Below are positions 8,006 through 15,742 of a stretch of 17,116 bases of DNA, piece after piece; the first letter of the stretch is position 1, and every line of letters starts with the position of its first letter. This DNA comes from Spirochaetales bacterium (GTDB lineage Bacteria; Spirochaetota; Spirochaetia; Sphaerochaetales; Sphaerochaetaceae). The notes under the pieces were generated by a model, which made no database searches, had not been told where the DNA came from, and saw only the letters and a program-made list of their open reading frames with translations. Position numbers and translations under genes: made by a program. The stretch spans positions 1-17,116 of the forward strand of contig JALFYG010000146.1 in assembly GCA_022784805.1 (NCBI GenBank). The letters run 5' to 3'.

Positions 8006-9676
8006 ATGACGAAGCATAAAACATCTGAAAGGGTATTGGATTTTTTCTTTATCTTGGGAACGGTATTAGTTTTGTTTCCACATTTTTCAAAAGATTATAT
8101 TCCTTCTTTTTTGTTTCCCTTCTTCGGTTCTGACATGGTTTTGTCTATTTATCCCTTCTTTATCTTTTCTCTTCTCGCCATTTTCCTACTCTTTCAAAAG
8201 GGTGAATATAAAAAAATACTTTTTCTTGTTTTCTCCTGTGTCTTCTTTTGCTTTGGGTTTTTAGTTATTACTGAGCATGGATTGCATATGATTCTCAGTG
8301 GTGTGACGGAGTATGATGTCCAGCAGTTGGAAGGATCCCGCCTTTCTTTTTTTAATTTAGTTACAAAGTTTTTTGGAGATAAAGATATTACATTCAGACT
8401 ATCTGTTTCAGAAGGATTGTTTTCGCTATATGCAGCATTCAATCAATATAAAGAAATATATATGGTTTGTTTTCTTATCTTGTTTTCATACCAGGATAGA
8501 ATCCATGATGCAAAGAAGAATCTGTTTGTGGGTTTAATTGTTTCTTTTGCATTTGTAATTCTATATGAGTTGATCGAATTCCCGTTCTTATGGGGGAGTG
8601 AATGGTCAATTGAACTACAGAAAAAGATTAAACCGTTCCTGCATTTAGTAAATAGGGATGGTACATGGTGGCCACCTCTAATTTGGCAGGATCACGTTCT
8701 GAGGAGTGTTTTTGCAGAACCAAGCTTCTTCGGTTATTATCTTGGCTTTACTACTGTAGCTTTTATTCATCTTCTTTTGAATTATAAACATAAGATTATT
8801 TGGGCTGTTCTGCTTTTCCTCTCTTCGTGGTTTGGTTTTCTCACCAATTCAAGAAGTGGGGTAATGCTTGTCCTGGGAGGAACAGCCGTATATTGCCTTC
8901 TTTATCTCATTAAGGAAAGGAATATTAAAGGAATTCTTGTTGTTATACTTGTCATTGGTTTAGCTTTTATTGGAAATAATTTGGTCGAGAAAATAAAAGT
9001 GGAACATGGTACAGCAACAGCTGCAATTGTTGAAAAAGAAGAAGACAATACAGTTGTTTCTCCGATCGATGGCAGCGTATTTGAAGTATTGAAGGCTTCT
9101 TTTGAGCCTGCAGAGGCTGTTAAAAATTCTTTTTCTGAGTCATCTGTTGTCCAAACATTTAAGACGGTTTTCAGTTTTACTGCCAGAAGCAATGTTACAC
9201 GATATGGATGTACTTTTGCCGAGTTGTCCATAGGTTTGTCTAATCCAATATTTGGAGTTGGTGAACTATACATTGGAAATTATCTGCCTGGAGCATTGAA
9301 TGAATTAGGATTTGGTAATTACGAATTGGCAGGTTGGACACAACGACAGGAAGAATCAGGGGCGTTGAATAACGAGTTCGCTTCATTTAATGCATTTACT
9401 TCCTCTTTTGCTGAAGGTGGAATCGTTGGGTTTGTATTGGAAGTAGGCTTACTTTTATTCCTTGTTGTCTCATATTTGATAGTTTTTTTGAAAACAAAAA
9501 GAAAGGATGTAGGGAACTTCTCTTTAATGCTATTCTCTATGTTGGCTGTAATCTTTGCTTGGGGATTTAGCAATAATTTTCAAGAGAGTTATCTATATGT
9601 TGTAACACTTGGTATTGCATTGGCTGATGTGGCAACGTGCCGACGACTTCTCAAAGAGGGTAAAACTAAGGTATAA
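8006..9676 (+). CDS. Wzy / O-antigen-ligase-like polytopic membrane protein
   Basis: A 556-residue inner-membrane protein with roughly ten to twelve hydrophobic segments (clear ones near 10-27, 42-62, 69-88, 172-192, 240-300, 310-325, 476-500, 512-548). It probably polymerises lipid-linked repeat units or ligates glycan on the periplasmic side. Family cues are FAEPSFFGYYLGF near residues 236-248, FLTNSRSGVML in the next helices, NPIFGVGELY, and FAEGGIVGFVLE before the last helices. A soluble region of about 150 residues (326-475) separates the two helix groups and is probably the large periplasmic loop. The ATG at 8006 has GGGGG at 7997-8001. The sequence is strikingly T-rich, as usual for integral membrane genes. 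The next gene, 57 bp on, encodes the initiating transferase. Polymerase versus ligase cannot be settled by sequence reading alone. Confidence 0.82.
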   Translation: MTKHKTSERVLDFFFILGTVLVLFPHFSKDYIPSFLFPFFGSDMVLSIYPFFIFSLLAIFLLFQKGEYKKILFLVFSCVFFCFGFLVITEHGLHMILSGVTEYDVQQLEGSRLSFFNLVTKFFGDKDITFRLSVSEGLFSLYAAFNQYKEIYMVCFLILFSYQDRIHDAKKNLFVGLIVSFAFVILYELIEFPFLWGSEWSIELQKKIKPFLHLVNRDGTWWPPLIWQDHVLRSVFAEPSFFGYYLGFTTVAFIHLLLNYKHKIIWAVLLFLSSWFGFLTNSRSGVMLVLGGTAVYCLLYLIKERNIKGILVVILVIGLAFIGNNLVEKIKVEHGTATAAIVEKEEDNTVVSPIDGSVFEVLKASFEPAEAVKNSFSESSVVQTFKTVFSFTARSNVTRYGCTFAELSIGLSNPIFGVGELYIGNYLPGALNELGFGNYELAGWTQRQEESGALNNEFASFNAFTSSFAEGGIVGFVLEVGLLLFLVVSYLIVFLKTKRKDVGNFSLMLFSMLAVIFAWGFSNNFQESYLYVVTLGIALADVATCRRLLKEGKTKV

Positions 9677-9733
9677 AGTAAAAGTGTTTTTCATGTGAGA
9701 AGTGAATTGACACGCGTTGGGGGATTTTAGAGT

Positions 9734-10336
9734 ATGTATCGAGCTACCAAGAGGGTAATGAATTTTGTTTGTTCCTTTGTTGGGCTGATTGTATTGTCTC
9801 CAGTTTTTCTGATTATTAGTTTGTTGATAAAAGCCAGCTCTAAGGGGCCGGTCTTTTTTCTTCATGAACGTATCGGGTTAAATGGCAAAAAATTTAAGCT
9901 GATTAAGTTCAGAACTATGGTTGATAATGCTGAAGAGCTGATAAATAACTTTACCCCAGAACAAATGAAAGAATGGAAAGAGAACTACAAGCTAAAGCAT
10001 GATCCAAGAACTACCAAAATTGGTGAATTCCTTAGAAGAACAAGCTTGGATGAACTTCCACAGCTTATAAACATAATCAAAGGTGATATGAGTATCGTTG
10101 GTCCGAGGCCAATAATCGAGGATGAACTAAAATGGTATGGAGATAATAAGGACAAGCTTCTCTCTGTAAAGCCAGGACTCACAGGCTGGTGGGCTGTAAA
10201 CGGCAGATCAAATGTTTCATATCCAGAAAGATGTGATTTGGAGTTGTATTATGTGGATCACATTTCTTTCTGTTTGGATATAAAGATAATTTTTAGGACA
10301 TTAGGAGCCATCATTAAGAAAGATGGCGCTAGATAG
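9734..10336 (+). CDS. Initiating phosphoglycosyl transferase (PglC/WbaP-type sugar transferase)
   Basis: A 200-residue monotopic phosphoglycosyl transferase, the small PglC-like form without the WbaP N-terminal extension. It transfers a sugar-1-phosphate from a UDP-sugar to undecaprenyl phosphate, the committed first step of repeat-unit assembly. A single hydrophobic re-entrant helix (about 8-33, with the family proline in LSPVFLI) is followed by GPVFFLHERIG, KFRTM, the catalytic Asp-Glu pair D106-E107 in TSLDELPQL, GDMSIVGPRP (117-126) and PGLTGWWAVNGR. The ATG at 9734 matches the family N-terminus, and a GGGGG run at 9719-9723 is the likely ribosome binding site, 10 nt upstream. It follows the polymerase gene and precedes the outer-membrane block by 24 bp. 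The sugar (for example HexNAc or a diacetamido sugar) is unknown. Confidence 0.95.
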   Translation: MYRATKRVMNFVCSFVGLIVLSPVFLIISLLIKASSKGPVFFLHERIGLNGKKFKLIKFRTMVDNAEELINNFTPEQMKEWKENYKLKHDPRTTKIGEFLRRTSLDELPQLINIIKGDMSIVGPRPIIEDELKWYGDNKDKLLSVKPGLTGWWAVNGRSNVSYPERCDLELYYVDHISFCLDIKIIFRTLGAIIKKDGAR

Positions 10337-10360
10337 AGATAGTCATAAGGTTGGGGTTTT

Positions 10361-12202
10361 ATGATTAAGAAGGGATTGATTTTTGTTTTTATCTTGTTGT
10401 TGTGTGTCAGTGCTTTTGCTGCTTCATATAAGATTGTTGACTACAACTTTGATGTTTCTGGTAAGACTATGGATTTTGCCATAAAGCGTTTGATAGTTCC
10501 AAGCGGAGAAGAAACTTTTGATTCGGAAGATAGCCTGAAAAATGCTTTGAACAGCAAAAGACAGACTTTGATTAATCAGAGAGTCTTCAAGTCTGTCGAA
10601 TACTATTATGTTCTTGGCGGAGCAGAAAGCGATACAATCCCTGTAATCGTCACATTTGTCATTGAAGATGCCAGAAGTTTCCTGGTTTTGCCATATCCAA
10701 AATATGACTCAAACATCGGTACCAGACTCGGCGTGAGAATGTGGGATACAAACTTAATGGGAACCCTCTCAAATCTTGAGGGAGTAGCCCATGCTACTTT
10801 TGAAGACAATAATTGGTCTGATCCTTTGTATTATGGACAGTTTAAAATCTCCGATTTCCTTCTTGGCAAGACAACAATGTCATTCTCATTGATGGCAGAG
10901 GGAAAGGCAGGAGAGAAGCTTCAGGATTATTCGCTCTCTTCATCCTTTAATAATATTCCACTGTTATTCGGTACTTCTATGAACCTTAGTCTTTCAGGTG
11001 AAAAGAGCGGGGCAGGAACACTATATTCCGTTTCTTCATCTTTGGGAGGAATCAATATCTTTGGTATTGGTTTGAGACCATCTTTCACTGGATATCACTA
11101 TGACAAGTCCCCTGCTTCTTCTTATTTTGTCCCTTCAGTCTCCATCAGCGGAATGAAACTTGGAAATGTAGGTATTTCCTTCTCTGACAGCGCAAAGCTT
11201 GTTCTGACAGCAGAGAGTGATTACAAGAAGACAACTCCATATTACATCTCCCATGTAACTAACTTTTCCTTTAACGGTAAATTCCTACATGGAGTATCTT
11301 ATTCAAATACCATCACTTACTATCCAATATACGCTCCAAATTCCACAGATCTATTCTTCTACAATACAGCCAGTTATAAACTTTCTGATGCTTCCACAAT
11401 TTACTTGATGGAGCATATAGCAACATCTTCAGACAAGAAGGAAATATCATATTTTGATACTGGTGTTGGCTTGAGTCAGAGGATGACTATCGGATCTAAA
11501 GTCTCCATCACTCCAAAGCTTTGTGAGTTCTTGAGAATATATCCAAAAGAAGATGGCTTGGATTATGCCAGATACTATACTTTGGAAGCATCTACCAGTG
11601 GAAACTATGTCAACTGGATAGGAAACTACAGAGATGGTGTGAAATATACTCTGACTATCTCTGAAGCTTGGATGCAGAAGTATAACACCAGAGAAGCATT
11701 TGGAGAAAAGAGTGGAGTCTATGACCACTTTGAGATATCTATGTATAAGCTCCTTTGGGGATGGTTCAACCCTTCCATGCGTGTAATCTTCAACTACGCA
11801 GTAAATAGGGATGGATACAACTATCTCTATGGTTCTTCTTACGCTACCATCGGAGAAGAGCTCAGAGGTATCAGAAACTACCAGGTTGACAACGTCAATA
11901 TGATTGCACTCGTTGCAAACATCAACCTGTTGTCTTATTTCCCTCTCCCTTCTTTCATTAACTTTGTGGATGCATACGCAAACGTATTCTTCGACTATGC
12001 ACTTCTAAAGAAAGACCTTTCCACTCCTGCAAAAAACTATTATGGTGTCGGTTTCGAGGGAATTGGCATACTAAAGGATTACCCTTCATATCCTATCAGA
12101 CTTTCTGTAGGCTTTGATTTGGAGCAGCTTATTGATTGCATCAAGAACGGTGGATCAAAAGGCTTCTATGAAATCTATTTTGGAATGGGCTTCCTATTCT
12201 GA
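10361..12202 (+). CDS. Omp85-like outer-membrane barrel with a short POTRA region
   Basis: A 613-residue exported protein. A signal peptide (about 1-20, cleavage after SAFA) is followed by roughly 85 residues that read like a single POTRA domain: an alpha-helical stretch ending LINQRVFKSVEYYY, then PVIVTFVIED. The remainder is a long series of alternating-hydrophobic, aromatic strands with glycine/serine turns, ending in GMGFLF with a terminal Phe, the usual BAM recognition signature. LRGIRNYQ at 501-508, followed by an Asn-Met-Ile-Ala strand, matches the (V/L)RGF loop-6 element of Omp85 proteins. BamA has five POTRAs and TamA three, so this is more like FhaC/TpsB or a dedicated small Omp85. 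Its place between a phosphoglycosyl transferase and a Wzi-type gene suggests assembly or translocation of locus-encoded surface components (inference). The ATG has AAGGTTGGGG (10347-10356) upstream. Confidence 0.78.
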   Translation: MIKKGLIFVFILLLCVSAFAASYKIVDYNFDVSGKTMDFAIKRLIVPSGEETFDSEDSLKNALNSKRQTLINQRVFKSVEYYYVLGGAESDTIPVIVTFVIEDARSFLVLPYPKYDSNIGTRLGVRMWDTNLMGTLSNLEGVAHATFEDNNWSDPLYYGQFKISDFLLGKTTMSFSLMAEGKAGEKLQDYSLSSSFNNIPLLFGTSMNLSLSGEKSGAGTLYSVSSSLGGINIFGIGLRPSFTGYHYDKSPASSYFVPSVSISGMKLGNVGISFSDSAKLVLTAESDYKKTTPYYISHVTNFSFNGKFLHGVSYSNTITYYPIYAPNSTDLFFYNTASYKLSDASTIYLMEHIATSSDKKEISYFDTGVGLSQRMTIGSKVSITPKLCEFLRIYPKEDGLDYARYYTLEASTSGNYVNWIGNYRDGVKYTLTISEAWMQKYNTREAFGEKSGVYDHFEISMYKLLWGWFNPSMRVIFNYAVNRDGYNYLYGSSYATIGEELRGIRNYQVDNVNMIALVANINLLSYFPLPSFINFVDAYANVFFDYALLKKDLSTPAKNYYGVGFEGIGILKDYPSYPIRLSVGFDLEQLIDCIKNGGSKGFYEIYFGMGFLF

Positions 12203-12217
12203 TATATTGGACTTGTT

Positions 12218-14092
12218 ATGAAAAAGATTGTTGTCATCTCTATCTTTGTGTTGCTGACTCTTTCGCTCTTTGCAGGAGTCAGCAGTATTTCTGTTCCTCT
12301 TGACTCTGATGCATACAGAATCATTGAAACCGCAGAACTTAAAGGAATAATTCCGTCTCAACCTGATGTAAAGCCATATACTTATGATAAAGTGAAAGGC
12401 CTTTTGGAAGAGATTTATACCTCCTCAAAGACCACCGAAGGAGAGAAAAAGGTTATTGATAGTCTCATCTCATCCTTTGAAAGAACTCTGGGAGTTGGAG
12501 AAGATGCTTCTTTTTCAAATCTTTTGAAAAATGGTTATTTCTCAGGTCCTGAGGTTGATGGTGCCACCCTTCTTGCCGGGGCCAAGTTTACCACCCAGGA
12601 GACTATCGGATTAGGAGAAGAGAAAGCCTTTGATTCCAGAAATAAGGTTACTGCATACATTCGTGGCGAGCTCTTTGGCGCCCTCTCTTTCTATATGGAC
12701 TTTGGCGTCTGCTTGGACAAAATAGATCATAGGGCATTTTTGATTACAGATTTCACCCATGAGTGTGAAGGTTTCTACATGTCCCTCTTGGGAAGCCAGA
12801 GTGATATAACTGAATCACCATTTACAGCTTTTGGCGATGGTTTTGCCATGAATCCGGAAATTGCTACTTCCCTTTGGAATAATGCTCTCTCCATTAGATT
12901 TGGTTCCGTAAAGAGAGATTGGGGCCCAGGCCTGAATAATCTGGGTCTTTCAGAATCCGCCAGAACTTTCGATGGCTTTGAGATGACTCTTAATCCATCT
13001 TCATGGATTAGTATCTCTGTGCTTACAGGTTCTCTTGGCAAGTCTTATCTTCCGATGAAGGGCGAAGCATTACCTGTGGGAGATTCTGAACTCCACGCAA
13101 ATGCTTATGATAATAATTTTTCAATCCAGAGAGTGGAAATAGAGCCTTTCTCTGGTTTCAAGGCATCAATCTATGAATCTGTGGTATGGAGAAAGAGATT
13201 TGAACTGGCTTATCTCAATCCTCTTTGTATCTACATGTTTGCCCAGAACTATATCGGAGACTTCGATAATGTTCTTGCAGGTGTTGACTTCTCTTATACA
13301 TGGAACGGTATCGGAAGATTCTATGCTGCAATGGCTCTTGATGAATTCAATAGCCTTAACGGAGGAAAAGTAATCTCTTGCGCACGTAATATCATTGCCC
13401 TTCAGGCAGGAATGGAAGTTGCTGTACCGTTTGGAGCCTTTGGTAAGCTTACACTCCAGGGTACATATATTCCTCCATTCTTCGGCAGCCACTATACCTA
13501 TAGAGGAAGTGAGAATCCTTGGGGAAGTACGTCAATGGCCACATCTTATGTGAACAAGGGAAAGAATCTTAGTTATCCACTTTATCCGGATTCTGTGGAA
13601 CTCTTGATGGGATATGGCACAAATCTTGGTTCGGGAATTACCTTGGGCATAGAGATCAAGGATCAGATCAGAAGCGCCCAATACTCTACAACTGAGTATG
13701 GCACCACTCTTCATGACATCATGAACTATTGGCAGCAGCTCTATGGTGAAGGCTTCTCATATGTAGATAAGGATTTCTTGTCTTATATCTGGAATAATAT
13801 TCTTAGTATCAGGGCTGATGTGATGAAGGAGTTCTCAGAGTTCCCAATTTCTCTGAATTGTGGAGTGCAGTGTATTGTCGATACCAGAAGAAGTTATAGT
13901 TTCAATGACTCCGTCAAGTGGTACAGAAACTATGAAATGGTGGATGATGGCAGCGTTCTTGATGGAAATGGCACCCCAACTTATACCGAAAACTGTATGA
14001 AATATAATCCAGGCAATGGTACTGTAATGAGTGATGATTGGAACACGACCCTTAAATTTGCTGTATCTATCGGGTTGTCGTTATATTATTGA
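12218..14092 (+). CDS. Wzi-type capsule assembly outer-membrane barrel
   Basis: A 624-residue protein with a signal peptide (1-19, cleavage after LFA) and a C-terminal beta-barrel ending SIGLSLYY. The mature N-terminus (VPLDSDAYRIIETAELKG, then KPYTYDKVKGLLEEI) is the small helical region typical of the Wzi family. The family core follows: IRFGSVKRDWGPG with W235-G236-P237-G238, then LGLSESARTFDGF, LNPSSW, and FELAYLNPLCIYMFAQN around L333-P335. Wzi in Escherichia coli is an outer-membrane lectin that anchors capsular polysaccharide, so surface attachment of the product of this locus is the likely role. The gene starts 15 bp after the Omp85-like gene. Its stop codon lies 29 bp before the next start. 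It is longer than E. coli Wzi (under 500 residues), with extra strands or loops near the C-terminus. Confidence 0.85.
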   Translation: MKKIVVISIFVLLTLSLFAGVSSISVPLDSDAYRIIETAELKGIIPSQPDVKPYTYDKVKGLLEEIYTSSKTTEGEKKVIDSLISSFERTLGVGEDASFSNLLKNGYFSGPEVDGATLLAGAKFTTQETIGLGEEKAFDSRNKVTAYIRGELFGALSFYMDFGVCLDKIDHRAFLITDFTHECEGFYMSLLGSQSDITESPFTAFGDGFAMNPEIATSLWNNALSIRFGSVKRDWGPGLNNLGLSESARTFDGFEMTLNPSSWISISVLTGSLGKSYLPMKGEALPVGDSELHANAYDNNFSIQRVEIEPFSGFKASIYESVVWRKRFELAYLNPLCIYMFAQNYIGDFDNVLAGVDFSYTWNGIGRFYAAMALDEFNSLNGGKVISCARNIIALQAGMEVAVPFGAFGKLTLQGTYIPPFFGSHYTYRGSENPWGSTSMATSYVNKGKNLSYPLYPDSVELLMGYGTNLGSGITLGIEIKDQIRSAQYSTTEYGTTLHDIMNYWQQLYGEGFSYVDKDFLSYIWNNILSIRADVMKEFSEFPISLNCGVQCIVDTRRSYSFNDSVKWYRNYEMVDDGSVLDGNGTPTYTENCMKYNPGNGTVMSDDWNTTLKFAVSIGLSLYY

Positions 14093-14112
14093 TAGAGTGG
14101 AAAAAGAGGATC

Positions 14113-14120
14113 GGAGAGGA
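14113..14120 (+). promoter_or_regulatory. Ribosome binding site that fixes the ATG start at 14122
   Basis: GGAGAGGA lies directly before the ATG at 14122, with GGAG 5 nt away. The frame also opens earlier at a TTG (14089) that would overlap the Wzi stop, but that adds a charged stretch before the signal peptide and has no ribosome binding site of its own. Confidence 0.7.
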
Positions 14121-14121
14121 A

Positions 14122-14943
14122 ATGGCTGTTTTGACCAAAAGATTATCTATTCTGATTATTCTGATGTTCTTAGTTTTGCCGGTGTTTGCAGAGCCTAGTA
14201 TTTATGACTTGATATCTGATATGCCACAAGATAGAGTCAATGAGTTTTTAAGTGGTGAGACTATTGAAATGTATTCTCTTGATGGTGAATATGTTCCGTC
14301 TATTGCCATGGAGGGCTCCATGGGAAAGAGCAAGGCCAAGAAAGACTATGAAAAAGAAGATGCCTTTACTCTGGGTCTTGCGACTTTTATCGAGTATCCT
14401 GCCGATTGGAATGGATTGACATTTGAAGAGAAGAAGCTTGAGATTATCAACACATTTCTTAGCATTTCTACCATCAAAGGAATAACCTATATTTCCCATT
14501 CCTCAGGAGAGAAGCCAAAAGTCCTCTTCTCTGATGCTTATACTCTTGTTGATAAAGACAGTAAGAAAGAAGCATATGATGTGGAATTCTCATATGCTCC
14601 TGTCTCTTATAAATATCAAGTGGCTGCTTATCTAAAGGATTCCATCTTCGGAGGAAATAAGTATTTGGTGGATTATGATATCTCTGAAAGTGAAATATTC
14701 ATGACCATCACCAACTACTCTGACTTGAAGTTCTTGCTTTTCAAGGCAGTTCCGAAGGGAGAACTGAATATGTGTGTCGATGCTGTCATGACAAAGGAAG
14801 GCATTGCAATCTTCGCTTTGGCTACAGTTTATGGACAGGAATCAACAATTGAAACACCATTCGGTTCCATACATCTTCCTTCTGCATTTATGAAGAGAAT
14901 CACAAGTCTCAAGAACTGGTTTATTCAGGAGATAAATAAGTGA
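14122..14943 (+). CDS. Secreted protein of unknown function, first of a tandem paralogous pair
   Basis: A 273-residue exported protein I do not recognise. It has a signal peptide (MAVLTKRLS, a hydrophobic core, cleavage after PVFA) with no lipobox Cys, so it is probably periplasmic or surface released. A short helical segment (DMPQDRVNEFLSGE) is followed by a mixed alpha/beta domain with the motif STIKGITYISH at 116-126, then KPKVLFSDAYTL. Further on come YLKDSIFGGNKYLVDY and the C-terminal MTKEGIAIFALATVYG. The same motifs recur in the next gene, so the two are duplicates that have diverged. The 4-bp GTGA overlap with the next gene implies translational coupling, and the pair probably acts together. 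Placement between two Wzi-type barrels suggests a job in surface-glycan handling, but no enzyme motif is visible. Confidence 0.85.
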   Translation: MAVLTKRLSILIILMFLVLPVFAEPSIYDLISDMPQDRVNEFLSGETIEMYSLDGEYVPSIAMEGSMGKSKAKKDYEKEDAFTLGLATFIEYPADWNGLTFEEKKLEIINTFLSISTIKGITYISHSSGEKPKVLFSDAYTLVDKDSKKEAYDVEFSYAPVSYKYQVAAYLKDSIFGGNKYLVDYDISESEIFMTITNYSDLKFLLFKAVPKGELNMCVDAVMTKEGIAIFALATVYGQESTIETPFGSIHLPSAFMKRITSLKNWFIQEINK

Positions 14944-15740
14944 AGAAGAAAATTTCTATTGTTTCTTTTCTTTTTATTGCCTTGTCTGTTGTGACTGCCA
15001 CACCTGTTATAGATTATTTTCCTCAGTTAACTCCTGAAAAGCAGAAGGCACTTCTTGCTGGAGAAATGGTGGAGGGAACCTCCATTGACGATGAAATAAT
15101 GAGTTATATTCCTTCTGGATCTATCATCACGGATACTGCAGAAGAAGTGTCGTCTTATGAGAAAGGCTTTGTTGTGGCGATAAATATCTTGGTGCCATAT
15201 CCAGAGACAATGAAAGGGATGAACGACGAGGAGAAGCTTCTTTATCTATATAACAACTCTCTTCAGGTCTCAACTATGAAAGGCATTGAATACATTTCCC
15301 ATAGGGCTGGCGATAAACTCAAAGTCTTGTTTGATGATGCTTCTATGCTTTCGTCATCGGATGCCTCAGATAGAATTGAAGACCCTGAAGTAAAAACGGT
15401 CCCTGATTACGCTGAGCACTATGTATACATGAAAGACACCTCCTTTGGAAAGAACGTCTATCGTATTGAATATAAAGCCAGAGAGAAAGAGCTTGCTCTG
15501 GAGATGAGAAATACATCGGAACTGAAGTTTATGGGGATAGGAATTGTGGCACCAGGGAAGGTTGCAATGTCTTTGGATATGATTCTCACAGATGAAGGAA
15601 TCCTCTTTTCTGGCTTGGCATCCATTAAAGACAAGACTCCAAAAATCAACCTCCTTGTTTATACCATTGATTTGGAAGAGTCGATATTAAATAGAGTAAT
15701 TGCTCTTAAAGATTGGTATTTCGGGAGGATAGGAGACTAG
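14940..15740 (+). CDS. Secreted protein of unknown function, second of a tandem paralogous pair
   Basis: A 266-residue exported protein, paralogous to its upstream neighbour. GTG start at 14940 overlaps the previous stop (GTGA). A signal peptide of about 20 residues (cleavage after VVTA) lacks a lipobox. Shared elements in order: LTPEKQKALLAGEMVEG against MPQDRVNEFLSGETIEM; STMKGIEYISH at 111-121; KLKVLFDDASML; YMKDTSFGKNVYRIEY; NTSELKFMGIG; and MILTDEGILFSGLAS. Both end with an amphipathic RVIALKDWYFGRI-like helix. No catalytic residues stand out and Cys is absent from the mature part. The next gene starts 2 bp after its stop, so the polycistron continues. A substrate-binding or chaperone partner for the neighbouring barrels is possible but speculative. 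Confidence 0.87.
   Translation: MKKKISIVSFLFIALSVVTATPVIDYFPQLTPEKQKALLAGEMVEGTSIDDEIMSYIPSGSIITDTAEEVSSYEKGFVVAINILVPYPETMKGMNDEEKLLYLYNNSLQVSTMKGIEYISHRAGDKLKVLFDDASMLSSSDASDRIEDPEVKTVPDYAEHYVYMKDTSFGKNVYRIEYKAREKELALEMRNTSELKFMGIGIVAPGKVAMSLDMILTDEGILFSGLASIKDKTPKINLLVYTIDLEESILNRVIALKDWYFGRIGD
15731..15735 (+). promoter_or_regulatory. Ribosome binding site for the GTG-initiated barrel gene at 15743
   Basis: AGGAG lies 7 nt before the GTG at 15743 and inside the last codons of the preceding gene, supporting this start over any downstream ATG. Confidence 0.7.
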
Positions 15741-15742
15741 AA

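Noticed and set aside
9707..9712. Perfect TTGACA -35 box between the polymerase and phosphoglycosyl transferase genes
   Set aside because: At 16-18 bp spacing the -10 position would overlap the ATG at 9734 and shows no TATAAT-like sequence, so it cannot drive that start as annotated.
9593..9865. Minus-strand 90-codon frame over the polymerase end and the transferase start
   Set aside because: It is a shadow of two well-supported genes, has no ribosome binding site or recognisable domain, and its residues look random.
14089..14121. TTG start overlapping the Wzi stop, extending the first paired protein by 11 residues
   Set aside because: The extension (IEWKKRIGEE) precedes a complete signal peptide, and the ATG at 14122 has a good GGAGAGGA site.
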